Source: DASUBV01 sp035763085 (GTDB lineage: Bacteria; Actinomycetota; Actinomycetes; Streptosporangiales; Streptosporangiaceae). From it: a stretch of 5,921 nucleotides of DNA. Both the position numbers and the translations under genes were made by a program. Below are positions 1 to 5,307 of the stretch, piece by piece (positions within the stretch are counted from its first letter, which is position 1; the number at the start of each line of letters is the position of its first letter). The notes beneath the pieces are model-generated. The model saw only the letters and a program-made list of their open reading frames with translations. It had not been told where the DNA came from and made no database searches. Location of the stretch: assembly GCA_035763085.1 (NCBI GenBank), contig DASUBV010000367.1, positions 1 to 5,921 on the forward strand, read 5' to 3'.

Positions 1-322
1 GGACCGCAGTGACCAGACGTTCCCGCCGCGGCCCGGAACCTGGTGCGGCTGGTGTGACTACCGGGCGCACTGCCCGGAGGGCAGCGCCGCCGCGGTCCCG
101 CGCCGCCCCTGGGATGCCCTCGGCGACGAAGGGCCAGCCGACGGCGGCCCCGCGGCAAGCGCGCCCGTCATCTCAGCCAGCGTGCCCGCCCAGGCCGCCG
201 CGCCCGCTATCCCAGTGGCCTCAGCCGTGCCCGCCCCTGCGATCCCGGCTCCGCCCGTCCCTGCTCCAGCCCCGGCGCCAGCACCCGCCCCGGCGACCCC
301 GGAAGTCTCAGACGACACCTGA
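1..322 (+). CDS. PD-(D/E)XK / RecB-family nuclease, C-terminal part (5' end outside window)
   Basis: This is an open frame entering from the left edge (first full codon at base 2) and ending at TGA 320-322, leaving about 106 residues. Residues 7-27 read FPPRPGTWCGWCDYRAHCPE plus G. This F-P-x-P-G...CxxC-x5-C-P-x-G pattern is the C-terminal cysteine cluster of RecB-like/Cas4-like PD-(D/E)XK nucleases; in characterised relatives such cysteines, with one further upstream, hold an iron-sulfur cluster. The nuclease active site would lie before the window. After the cluster the protein continues with about 75 Ala/Pro-rich residues, including an APAPAPAPAPA run, and ends EVSDDT. The likely role is DNA repair or end processing, but without the catalytic core the exact subfamily is inference. 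The gene converges with the hydrolase on the other strand. Confidence 0.8.
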   Translation, partial: DRSDQTFPPRPGTWCGWCDYRAHCPEGSAAAVPRRPWDALGDEGPADGGPAASAPVISASVPAQAAAPAIPVASAVPAPAIPAPPVPAPAPAPAPAPATPEVSDDT

Positions 323-387
323 GTCGACTGAGGCATCGCCGAACCGCTACCGAATACAACGTGACGGGACCCCTGCTGCTGTCAGCG

Positions 388-412
388 CGACATGACGGGC
401 ACATTCATGTCG
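388..412. terminator. Inverted repeat between convergent genes, possible bidirectional terminator
   Basis: CGACATGA (388-395) and TCATGTCG (405-412) are perfect 8-bp inverted arms around a 9-nt loop. One flanking G-T position (387/413) could add a wobble pair on the plus-strand RNA. The repeat is the main structure in the 108-bp gap between the ends of the nuclease gene (322) and the hydrolase gene (431), which converge. There is no T-run on either side, so it is not a classical intrinsic terminator. Actinobacterial terminators often lack a U-tract, so it is a fair candidate. A protein-binding palindrome is the alternative. Confidence 0.4.
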
Positions 413-430
413 TTCGGAGGCGGCCCGGCG

Positions 431-1447
431 CTAGGACCCGGCGGATTTAGGCGGGGGTGCTGTGCGGGCTGCCGGGCGGTGCTCGGCGGTGTTCCAGAAG
501 GTGGTCAGGGCCCGCGCGGTCGTCTCGGGTGCCTCGACCGCCGGGGAGTGCGCCGCGCCCGGGATGCAGGCCCGCTCGGCGTGCAGGCGCCTGGCCATCT
601 TGTCCTGCACACCGGGCGGCCAGGCGTCGTCGTTCTCGCCGTACATGACCAGGACCGGCAGCTTCGCGGCGCGGCCGCGGCCCGGCGGCCGGGCCAGGAC
701 CGCGAGCTCGTCGGTCCGGTCCGGGCAGCTGAGCAGGTACCTGGCCATCACGATGAGGCCCTGCGGGCAGGTGCGGTGGGTGCGCTCGCGCAGGAACGCG
801 ATGATCTTCTCGTCGGTGCCCTCGCTGCGGGCCTGGGGCTCCAGGCGCTCGCGCCAGATTTCCCCGATGACCTCCTGCAGCCGCCCCGGCGGCCGGGTGA
901 TCTTCACATCACTGCCCGGCTGGCCGTTGGGCGGCGGGTCGAGCAGCTGGAGAAGGTCGCGCAGCGCCGCGGCCCGCTGACCGGCGATGGCGGCCGGGCC
1001 CGAGCTCAGCAGGGCCAGCGACAGCAGCCCGCCCGTGCCGGTCAGCGCGGCGTGCCGGGCGATCAGGCCGCCCATGGAGTGGCCCGCCAGGTGCACCTCC
1101 GGCGGCCCGGCCGTCCCGCCGGCCGGCTCGCCCAGGGTGGCGGCCACGCTGAGCACGTCGGCGGCCAGCTCGTCCGGCAGGTAGCCGGCCTGGCTGGCCG
1201 CGTGCGGGCTCTGGTACTGCCCGCGCAGGTCCATTGCGATGACTGTGCGGCCGGCCGCGGCCAGCGGCTCCAGCACCGGCAGGAAGTCTTCCTTGCTGCC
1301 GGTGTAGCCGGGGATCAGCAGCGCGGGCCGCCGCTCGCAGACACCGTGCCCCGGCTGCGCCTCCAGCACCGCGAACGTGCCGCGCCCGGTAACGATGGTT
1401 CCCGACCGGACCCGGTGGGGCATCTCAAGAGACCTGGGGGTGCTCAC
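431..1447 (-). CDS. Alpha/beta-fold hydrolase
   Basis: This 338-residue protein has the marks of a serine hydrolase of the alpha/beta fold. There is an oxyanion-hole strand (ALLIPGYTG, residues 42-50), a nucleophile elbow GHSMGG with Ser124, a late-strand acid in YGENDDAWPP (Asp273, or Asp274), and a catalytic His300 in PGAAHSP. Residues about 165-255 form the lid region between core strands. No signal peptide or membrane segment is visible, so it is probably cytosolic. The substrate cannot be read from the sequence; lipase, esterase or lactonase activity are all possible. The start used is GTG 1447, with a TAGGCT box 8 nt upstream. An ATG eight codons further in (1423) is an alternative, and neither has a strong Shine-Dalgarno. 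The gene ends at TAG 431-433 and lies 87 bp downstream of the helicase on the same strand, so it may also be reached by readthrough. Confidence 0.9.
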   Translation of the reverse strand: MSTPRSLEMPHRVRSGTIVTGRGTFAVLEAQPGHGVCERRPALLIPGYTGSKEDFLPVLEPLAAAGRTVIAMDLRGQYQSPHAASQAGYLPDELAADVLSVAATLGEPAGGTAGPPEVHLAGHSMGGLIARHAALTGTGGLLSLALLSSGPAAIAGQRAAALRDLLQLLDPPPNGQPGSDVKITRPPGRLQEVIGEIWRERLEPQARSEGTDEKIIAFLRERTHRTCPQGLIVMARYLLSCPDRTDELAVLARPPGRGRAAKLPVLVMYGENDDAWPPGVQDKMARRLHAERACIPGAAHSPAVEAPETTARALTTFWNTAEHRPAARTAPPPKSAGS

Positions 1448-1455
1448 GTGGCCGC

Positions 1456-1461
1456 AGCCTA
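1456..1461 (-). promoter_or_regulatory. Possible -10 box (TAGGCT) for a leaderless hydrolase transcript
   Basis: On the minus strand TAGGCT matches the actinobacterial TANNNT pattern and ends 8 nt before the GTG at 1447, which would put transcription initiation at or next to the start codon. No convincing -35 element is seen. The 87-bp gap between the helicase stop and this start holds nothing else except a weak 4-bp stem (1485-1498) followed by four T on the minus strand. Confidence 0.3.
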
Positions 1462-1534
1462 TCGACGATCCCGCTGAAAACCTACGGCGCTTTAGCCGAG
1501 AGTCTGCTGAGGATCATCCCCGCTTCGGCCGGTG

Positions 1535-3319
1535 TTACTCGGCGGTTCCGTTCCCGGCTGCCGCGCTGCCGTGGCCGCCGTGGCCGCGGGATGAGCGCCG
1601 CCGGCGCCGCCGTGCCTGCGCCCCGGAGTCACTGCCGGCCTCCCCGGCCGCGACCTGCTCGCCGCCGCTCCGCCGGGTCGCTGCCTGCTGGCTCTTGCCC
1701 TGCCCGCCGGGTGCGGAGCCGCCCTGGGCAGCCGTCCCGTGCTCGGCACCGCCGTGCCCGCTGCCGCTCACCTGAACGCCGCCGCGGGTGCGCCGCCGGA
1801 CGCGCTCGCGGCGCTGGCGCGGCTCGCCGTCCGGGCCGTGATCGCCGCGCCGTCCGCCCTGGCCCGGACGCCCGCGGCCCGGCTGACCCCGGCGGGACCG
1901 GTTGCGGCCGGTCTCGCCGATGTCCTCCAGTTCCTCGGCCTCCAGGCCCGCCCGCTCGCGCTGGGCGCGAGGCAGCGTCCCGGTCGCTGCGGCCGGGATC
2001 TGCAGGTCGGTGTAGAGGTGCTCAGAGGTCGAGTAGGTCTCGACCGGCTCGGGGTGCCCGAGGTTGAGCGTGTCGCTGATCACCTTCCAGCGCGGCATGT
2101 CGTTCCAGTCCACGAAGGTGACCGCCACGCCGGCCCGGCCCGCCCGGCCGGTCCGGCCGATGCGGTGCAGGTAGGCCTTCTCATCTTCCGGGCACTCGTA
2201 GTTGACCACGTGCGTCACGTCGTCCACGTCGATGCCGCGGGCCGCGACGTCCGTGGCGACCAGGACGTCCACCTTCCCCGACCGGAACGCGCGCATGGCG
2301 CGCTCGCGCTGGCCCTGGCCCAGGTCGCCATGCACGGCGGCGGCGGCGAAGCCGCGGGTCGACAGGGCGCCGGAAACCTGGTCGGCCGCCCGCTTGGTCC
2401 GGACGAACACCATGCACAGCCCGCGGCCATCGGCCTGCAGGATCCGGGAAAGCACCTCCACCTTGTCCATCTGGTGGGCGCGGTAGACGAACTGCTGCGT
2501 GCTCGGCACGAGCGCGGGCTCGTCGGAGTGCTCGGCCCGGATGTGCATGGGCCGGCTGAGGTGGCGCCGGGCCAGGGTCACGACCTCGCCCGGCATGGTG
2601 GCCGAGAACAGCATGGACTGCCGGTCGCGGGGCGTCAGGCCGAGGATCTTCTCGACATCGGGCAGGAAGCCGAGGTCCAGCATCTTGTCGGCCTCGTCCA
2701 GCACCAGCACGCGCACCTGGCCGAGCTTGAGGTGGCCCTGGCGGGTCAGGTCGAGCAGCCGGCCGGGCGTGCCGACCACCACGTCAACCGAGGCCAGGGC
2801 CTCGATCTGCGGCTCGTAGGCCCGGCCGCCGTACAGGACGACCACCTTGGCCCCCATCCGGCTGCCGGCGACCCGCACGTCCTCCGCGACCTGGACGGCC
2901 AGTTCCCGGGTCGGGACCACGACCAGCGCCCGCGGCGAGGCCGGCGTCCCGCCGCCCGGCATGTCATCCAGGCGCTCCAGGATCGGGATGCCGAACGCGA
3001 GCGTCTTGCCCGTGCCGGTGCGGGCCTGCCCGATCAGGTCATGGCCGCTGAGCGCGACCGGCAGCGTCAGGGCCTGGATCGGGAAGGCGGTGGTGATGCC
3101 CTCGGCCTCCAGCGCCGCGCAGATGGGCTCGGCGATGCCGAGGTCACGGAACGTCTTCGGGGTCACGACCGGGGTGGTCGTGCTGGCCGCGTCATCGCTG
3201 GCGGTGTCGCCGGTCACGGGGCCGTCGGTGGTGGCCGGCAGGTCAGAAGCCGGCGGCTCGACGGCCTCCGGGTCGTCCTGCATGGCAGCTGTGTAGGTTG
3301 TCAGGGCTTCCGCCTCCAT
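1535..3319 (-). CDS. DEAD-box ATP-dependent RNA helicase
   Basis: With the ATG at 3319 the protein has 594 residues and the full DEAD-box motif set in order: Q-motif region (F57, then FPIQ 79-82), motif I ARTGTGKT (99-106), Ia PTREL (136-140), GG (164-165), Ib TPGR (184-187), II DEAD (208-211), III SAT (239-241), IV VFVRT (304-308), V ATDVAARGID (355-364) and VI HRIGRTGR (385-392). It should unwind or remodel RNA duplexes using ATP, in ribosome assembly, RNA decay or cold adaptation; which of these is not shown. Residues ~470-594 are a disordered Arg/Gly/Gln-rich tail with an RRRRRR run (570-575), typical of RNA-binding extensions. The start is uncertain: the frame is open to ATG 3406, but the extra 29 residues are Arg/His-rich and look non-coding, and ATG 3283 (MQDDPE) is also possible. 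None has a clear ribosome site. The stop is TAA 1535-1537. It is divergent from the MiaE-like gene. Confidence 0.93.
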   Translation of the reverse strand: MEAEALTTYTAAMQDDPEAVEPPASDLPATTDGPVTGDTASDDAASTTTPVVTPKTFRDLGIAEPICAALEAEGITTAFPIQALTLPVALSGHDLIGQARTGTGKTLAFGIPILERLDDMPGGGTPASPRALVVVPTRELAVQVAEDVRVAGSRMGAKVVVLYGGRAYEPQIEALASVDVVVGTPGRLLDLTRQGHLKLGQVRVLVLDEADKMLDLGFLPDVEKILGLTPRDRQSMLFSATMPGEVVTLARRHLSRPMHIRAEHSDEPALVPSTQQFVYRAHQMDKVEVLSRILQADGRGLCMVFVRTKRAADQVSGALSTRGFAAAAVHGDLGQGQRERAMRAFRSGKVDVLVATDVAARGIDVDDVTHVVNYECPEDEKAYLHRIGRTGRAGRAGVAVTFVDWNDMPRWKVISDTLNLGHPEPVETYSTSEHLYTDLQIPAAATGTLPRAQRERAGLEAEELEDIGETGRNRSRRGQPGRGRPGQGGRRGDHGPDGEPRQRRERVRRRTRGGVQVSGSGHGGAEHGTAAQGGSAPGGQGKSQQAATRRSGGEQVAAGEAGSDSGAQARRRRRRSSRGHGGHGSAAAGNGTAE

Positions 3320-3495
3320 CACGTGCCCGCGGCCGGGCCGGCGCCGGTGCGCCTGGCCATCTCGCCGCAGGCGGGCATGTAGCTTCCCCGGCGCGACAGC
3401 GGGCATGGCCAGACAGGCGCCCTGCGCTCACGAAGAAGTGGACGGCGCATCGCTGCCTGCGCAGATTCTGCGCGCAGCAAACGTCACGCCTTAGC

Positions 3496-3508
3496 TTGTG
3501 TAACACGA
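3496..3508. promoter_or_regulatory. Small palindrome in the helicase/MiaE-like divergent region, possible operator
   Basis: TTGTGT (3496-3501) and ACACGA (3503-3508) form inverted half-sites around one central A, with 5 of 6 positions pairing. It lies in the relatively AT-richer part of the divergent spacer, where a shared regulator could act. It is short enough to occur by chance, and no known regulator motif is recognised. Confidence 0.2.
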
Positions 3509-3600
3509 TCGGGGGGTCACCGCATTCCTGCTGTGGATCGCGCTCCATTCTAGCAAGCCAGCTCAGACGGTCTGCCGCTACGGGTTGCGGCGGCGGTTGT

Positions 3601-3606
3601 TACGCT
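3601..3606 (+). promoter_or_regulatory. -10 box (TACGCT) of a probable leaderless transcript
   Basis: TACGCT fits the actinobacterial TANNNT -10 pattern and ends 6 nt before the GTG at 3613, so transcription would begin on the start codon itself. No Shine-Dalgarno is needed or seen. A matching -35 hexamer about 17 nt upstream is not evident. This spacing is the main reason for choosing GTG 3613 as the start of the MiaE-like gene. Confidence 0.45.
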
Positions 3607-3612
3607 GCGCAG

Positions 3613-4350
3613 GTGACCGACGAAGCAGGCGGGAGCAGCGGCCCGGCACCGGGAGCGGGCTCCGCTCCGGGCGGCCCGGCCAGCGGCGCGGCAGGCAGCG
3701 CGGGTGCGGCCGGCGACGGCGTGCTGGACCTGCTCGGCCTGATCGCCTACGCCCAGCTCGTCGCGTTCTTCCGGCTGTCCGACGACGCCGCCCTGGCCAC
3801 GTCCCTGGCCGACAAGGCGAAGCTGGCCGAGATGGCGGTAGCCGAGTTCGGGCACTTCCAGCTGCTCCGCGCGCGGATCCAGGAATTGCACGCCGACCCG
3901 GACACGGTCATGCAGCCGTTCGTCGCCGCCATCGACGCCTTCCACGCCAGGACGGCGCCGGGCGACTGGCTGGAGAGCCTGGTCAAGGCGTACGTCGGCG
4001 ACGGCATCGCGGCCGACTTCTACCGGACCGTGGCCACCGTGCTGGATGAGCCCACCCAGGCCCTGGTGCTGGAGGTGCTGGCCGACACCGGTCACTCGGA
4101 GTTCGCCGTCGAGCGGGTCCGGGCCGCCATCGACGCGGACCCGAAGGTCGCCGGGCGGCTGGCGCTGTGGGCCCGGCGGCTGGTCGGGGAGGCGTTCGGG
4201 CAGGCCCAGCGGGTGGCTGCCGAGCGGGAGCCGCTCGCCGGGCTGCTCGCCCGCGGGGAAGGCAGCCAGCTTGGCGACATCAGCCGGATGTTCGCGCAGC
4301 TGACCGACTCCCACGCCGAGCGGATGGCGGCGCTGGGCCTGTCGGCCTAG
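3613..4350 (+). CDS. Ferritin-fold MiaE-like protein (MiaE_2-type)
   Basis: This 245-residue protein starts at GTG 3613 and ends at TAG 4348-4350. After a Gly/Ala/Ser-rich leader (~1-34) it is almost all helix and resembles the actinobacterial ferritin-like family related to tRNA-(ms2io6A)-hydroxylase MiaE. Candidate diiron ligands are ExxH in AEFGHF (Glu78, His81), Asp130 in AYVGDGIAADFYR, and DxxH in LADTGHSEF (Asp158, His161). Other family-like stretches are DWLESLVKAYVGDG (118-131) and GRLALWARRLVGEA (181-194). Helix 1 (LIAYAQLVAFFRL) carries Gln48 where I would expect a Glu ligand. Real tRNA hydroxylase activity is unproven for this branch; the fold is well supported and the reaction is not. 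A longer open frame begins at 3298, but its first 105 residues look like translated spacer. It is divergent from the helicase, a pairing I recall from other actinomycetes. Confidence 0.82.
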   Translation: MTDEAGGSSGPAPGAGSAPGGPASGAAGSAGAAGDGVLDLLGLIAYAQLVAFFRLSDDAALATSLADKAKLAEMAVAEFGHFQLLRARIQELHADPDTVMQPFVAAIDAFHARTAPGDWLESLVKAYVGDGIAADFYRTVATVLDEPTQALVLEVLADTGHSEFAVERVRAAIDADPKVAGRLALWARRLVGEAFGQAQRVAAEREPLAGLLARGEGSQLGDISRMFAQLTDSHAERMAALGLSA

Positions 4351-4403
4351 CGCCGGCGCCGCGCGCCGCCCCGCGCTACCCGCGGGTCCGCCGGGCTGGC
4401 TTC

Positions 4404-4422
4404 GCCTGGCTGCAGGCCAGGC
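4404..4422. terminator. Hairpin between convergent genes, possible terminator
   Basis: GCCTGGC (4404-4410) and GCCAGGC (4416-4422) form a perfect 7-bp GC-rich stem with a 5-nt loop. It lies 53 bp past the stop of the MiaE-like gene and 53 bp beyond the stop of the convergent CGNR gene. It could stop transcription from both sides, although no T-run follows. Short GC-rich stems arise easily at this base composition, so confidence is moderate. Confidence 0.4.
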
Positions 4423-4443
4423 CGCGCAGCGGCGGCCCTGGCC

Positions 4444-4471
4444 GGATCAGCTGGCCGGGATCAGCTGACCG
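4444..4471. repeat. 14-bp tandem repeat, two copies
   Basis: The unit GGATCAGCTGGCCG (4444-4457) is repeated at once as GGATCAGCTGACCG (4458-4471), differing by one base (4454 G, 4468 A). Each unit contains the palindrome CAGCTG and is framed by CCGG-type ends. It lies immediately before the CGNR stop codon in the 125-bp convergent spacer. It may be a simple slippage duplication. Two copies are too few to call a functional array. Confidence 0.55.
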
Positions 4472-4475
4472 GAGG

Positions 4476-5243
4476 TCAGGCTCTCGCGGGCAGCTCCGCC
4501 TTGGCCCGGAAGGCCGCTGCCTTGACCCGGTTCTGGCAGGCCGTCGAGCAGAACCTGCGGGTCCCGTTGCGCGAGGTGTCCACGTACGCCCGGTCGCACC
4601 GCGGCGCCGAGCAGATGCCCAGCCGCCAGCCCACGCCGTTGCCCAGCACCACGGCCAGCCCGGTCGCGCAGCCCGCCGCCCAGCCCTCGACCAGCGCCCC
4701 CGTCCGGCCGGGGAAGTGCAGGTGCCAGGCCTGGCCGTCATGGCGCCGCAGCTCCGGCCGGGCACCGGTGCGCGCCAGCAGCTCGTTGACCCGGTGCGCG
4801 GCCCCGTCCGCGTCGCCCGCCGCATGGGCCGCAAAGACCTCCCGCAGCGCCAGAGCGACCGGGCCGAACGCGGCCGCCTCCGCCGCGGTGACGAGCCGGC
4901 CCGGCCGGGCAGCTGCCTCCGCCTGATGCGAATCCGCCTGGCCGGCGTGCCGGTGGTGTGCCTGGCCCCGGCCGCCGGCCGCCGGATGGCCGCCCGCCGG
5001 GCCGCGCTCCGCCTCGCCCGGCTGCTCTGCCTCCCCGCGCGCCAGCCCGTCGCGCAGCACCGCGCTCACTGCCTCGATGAGATCCTCGCCCGCCGGGGGC
5101 TGATAGCGGCGGCCGTGGGCCTCACCGGGCGCCAGCGTGTTGACAAGCTGCACCGCGACCGTGACCACGGCATCCATGTGACTGGTGAAATCCACTTGAC
5201 CGGTTACGTCCTTGGTATCATAGTTGTGACCGTCTAAGTCCAT
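4476..5243 (-). CDS. CGNR zinc-finger / ABATE-domain protein, probable transcriptional regulator
   Basis: From ATG 5243 the protein has 255 residues. Residues ~17-205 match the ABATE-type stress-sensing region (DAVVTVAVQLVNTL at 24-37; TAAEAAAFGPVALALREVF at 119-137). Residues 207-248 form the CGNR zinc finger, with Cys211, Cys216, Cys232 and Cys236 as metal ligands and the signature YVDTSRNGTRRFCSTAC. The family-naming CGNR is CQNR here (236-239). The family is thought to bind DNA and regulate transcription. Residues ~66-117 look like an extra low-complexity, His-containing insertion (HHRH at 96-99). The start is uncertain: GTG 5195 begins VDFTSHMD, closer to how I recall relatives starting, and would leave the large palindrome outside the gene; ATG 5177 is a third option. 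No ribosome site decides it. The stop is TGA 4476-4478. It is divergent from the methyltransferase. Confidence 0.85.
   Translation of the reverse strand: MDLDGHNYDTKDVTGQVDFTSHMDAVVTVAVQLVNTLAPGEAHGRRYQPPAGEDLIEAVSAVLRDGLARGEAEQPGEAERGPAGGHPAAGGRGQAHHRHAGQADSHQAEAAARPGRLVTAAEAAAFGPVALALREVFAAHAAGDADGAAHRVNELLARTGARPELRRHDGQAWHLHFPGRTGALVEGWAAGCATGLAVVLGNGVGWRLGICSAPRCDRAYVDTSRNGTRRFCSTACQNRVKAAAFRAKAELPARA
5196..5224 (+). promoter_or_regulatory. Candidate methyltransferase promoter; the same segment gives a TATGAT -10 on the minus strand
   Basis: On the plus strand TTGACC (5196-5201) is a good -35. It is followed by CATAGT (5219-5224) at 17 nt or by TATCAT (5216-5221) at a short 14 nt. Transcription would start near 5228-5231, at the edge of the large palindrome, so a bound regulator would block it. 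Read on the minus strand, 5221-5216 is TATGAT, a strong -10 match, which could serve the CGNR gene if translation starts at GTG 5195; the palindrome would then cover its -35 area. These assignments are by eye only. Confidence 0.35.
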
Positions 5244-5257
5244 CTTAGACAGTCACA
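5225..5257. promoter_or_regulatory. 33-bp near-perfect palindrome, probable operator of the CGNR/methyltransferase pair
   Basis: The left arm TGTGACCGTCTAAG (5225-5238) and right arm CTTAGACAGTCACA (5244-5257) are inverted with 13 of 14 positions paired around the 5-bp spacer TCCAT (5239-5243). The only mismatch is 5231/5251. The spacer contains, on the minus strand, the ATG of the longest CGNR frame. Its size and its place between two divergent genes, one encoding a DNA-binding-type protein, point to an operator. In minus-strand RNA the mismatch becomes a U-G wobble, so a complete 14-bp hairpin with the AUG in its loop is also possible. Which regulator binds it is inference. Confidence 0.65.
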
Positions 5258-5259
5258 TG

Positions 5260-5279
5260 TCAGGCGAGCAGTCGCCTGA
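5260..5279. promoter_or_regulatory. Second palindrome in the methyltransferase leader
   Basis: TCAGGCGA (5260-5267) and TCGCCTGA (5272-5279) are perfect 8-bp inverted arms around GCAG. It begins 3 bp after the large palindrome and ends 12 bp before the GGAGG at 5292. It could be a second, unrelated operator or an RNA hairpin in the 5' leader of the methyltransferase mRNA. It is not a terminator in any obvious way, as no T-run follows. Confidence 0.45.
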
Positions 5280-5291
5280 GCAGCGGCAGCC

Positions 5292-5296
5292 GGAGG
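5292..5296 (+). promoter_or_regulatory. Ribosome binding site (GGAGG) of the methyltransferase
   Basis: GGAGG is the only strong Shine-Dalgarno seen before any start in the window. It lies 11 nt before ATG 5308, 5 nt before an in-frame TTG (5302) and only 2 nt before an in-frame ATG (5299). It therefore favours initiation at 5308 or 5302 over the further in-frame ATG at 5257. Confidence 0.6.
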
Positions 5297-5307
5297 TAAT
5301 GTTGATC

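Larger units (their letters stand above)
3320..3612. other. Divergent upstream region of the helicase and MiaE-like genes
   Basis: This stretch of about 290 bp separates two divergent genes and should hold both promoters and any untranslated leader of the helicase. Open frames run through it on both strands, but their translations are Arg-, Cys- and Ser-rich and show no family resemblance, so I read it as non-coding. Visible small structures are GCGCAG-att-CTGCGC (3459-3473) and an imperfect 13-bp palindrome TTGTGT-a-ACACGA (3496-3508, 5 of 6 pairs). A central part (about 3480-3560) is less GC-rich than the genes, as expected for promoter DNA. No -35/-10 pair for the helicase could be assigned with confidence. 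Confidence 0.5.

Noticed and set aside
9..395. 128-residue frame at the left edge
   Set aside because: The frame carrying the conserved cysteine cluster is a different one (stop at 322); this one is an Arg/Pro-rich shadow.
392..1477. 361-residue open frame antisense to the hydrolase
   Set aside because: The minus strand encodes an intact alpha/beta hydrolase with a catalytic triad; the plus-strand product is Arg/Gly/Ala-rich with no recognisable motif.
1477..1498. Weak terminator after the helicase (CGGC/GCCG stem followed by TTTT on the minus strand)
   Set aside because: A 4-bp stem with a 6-nt loop and a 4-nt gap before the T-run is too weak to call.
1739..3382. 547-residue open frame antisense to the helicase
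   Set aside because: It mirrors a fully conserved helicase on the other strand. Its translation shows no family features and is the usual antisense artefact of GC-rich coding DNA.
3459..3473. GCGCAG-att-CTGCGC inverted repeat upstream of the helicase
   Set aside because: Six GC-rich base pairs occur readily by chance in this composition, and position gives no added support.
3298..3612. N-terminal extension of the MiaE-like protein by 105 residues
   Set aside because: The extra residues are compositionally odd (Cys/Ser/Arg-rich), overlap the helicase start, and are bypassed by the TACGCT/GTG leaderless start at 3613.
5159..5170. CCGTG-AC-CACGG palindrome inside the CGNR gene
   Set aside because: It is short, lies in coding sequence under any of the starts considered, and is not related to the upstream palindromes.
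4167..5237. 356-residue plus-strand frame running from inside the MiaE-like gene across the spacer and the CGNR gene
   Set aside because: It starts inside a gene in another frame and then runs antisense to a protein with clear zinc-finger cysteines; it has Arg/Ala-rich composition only.
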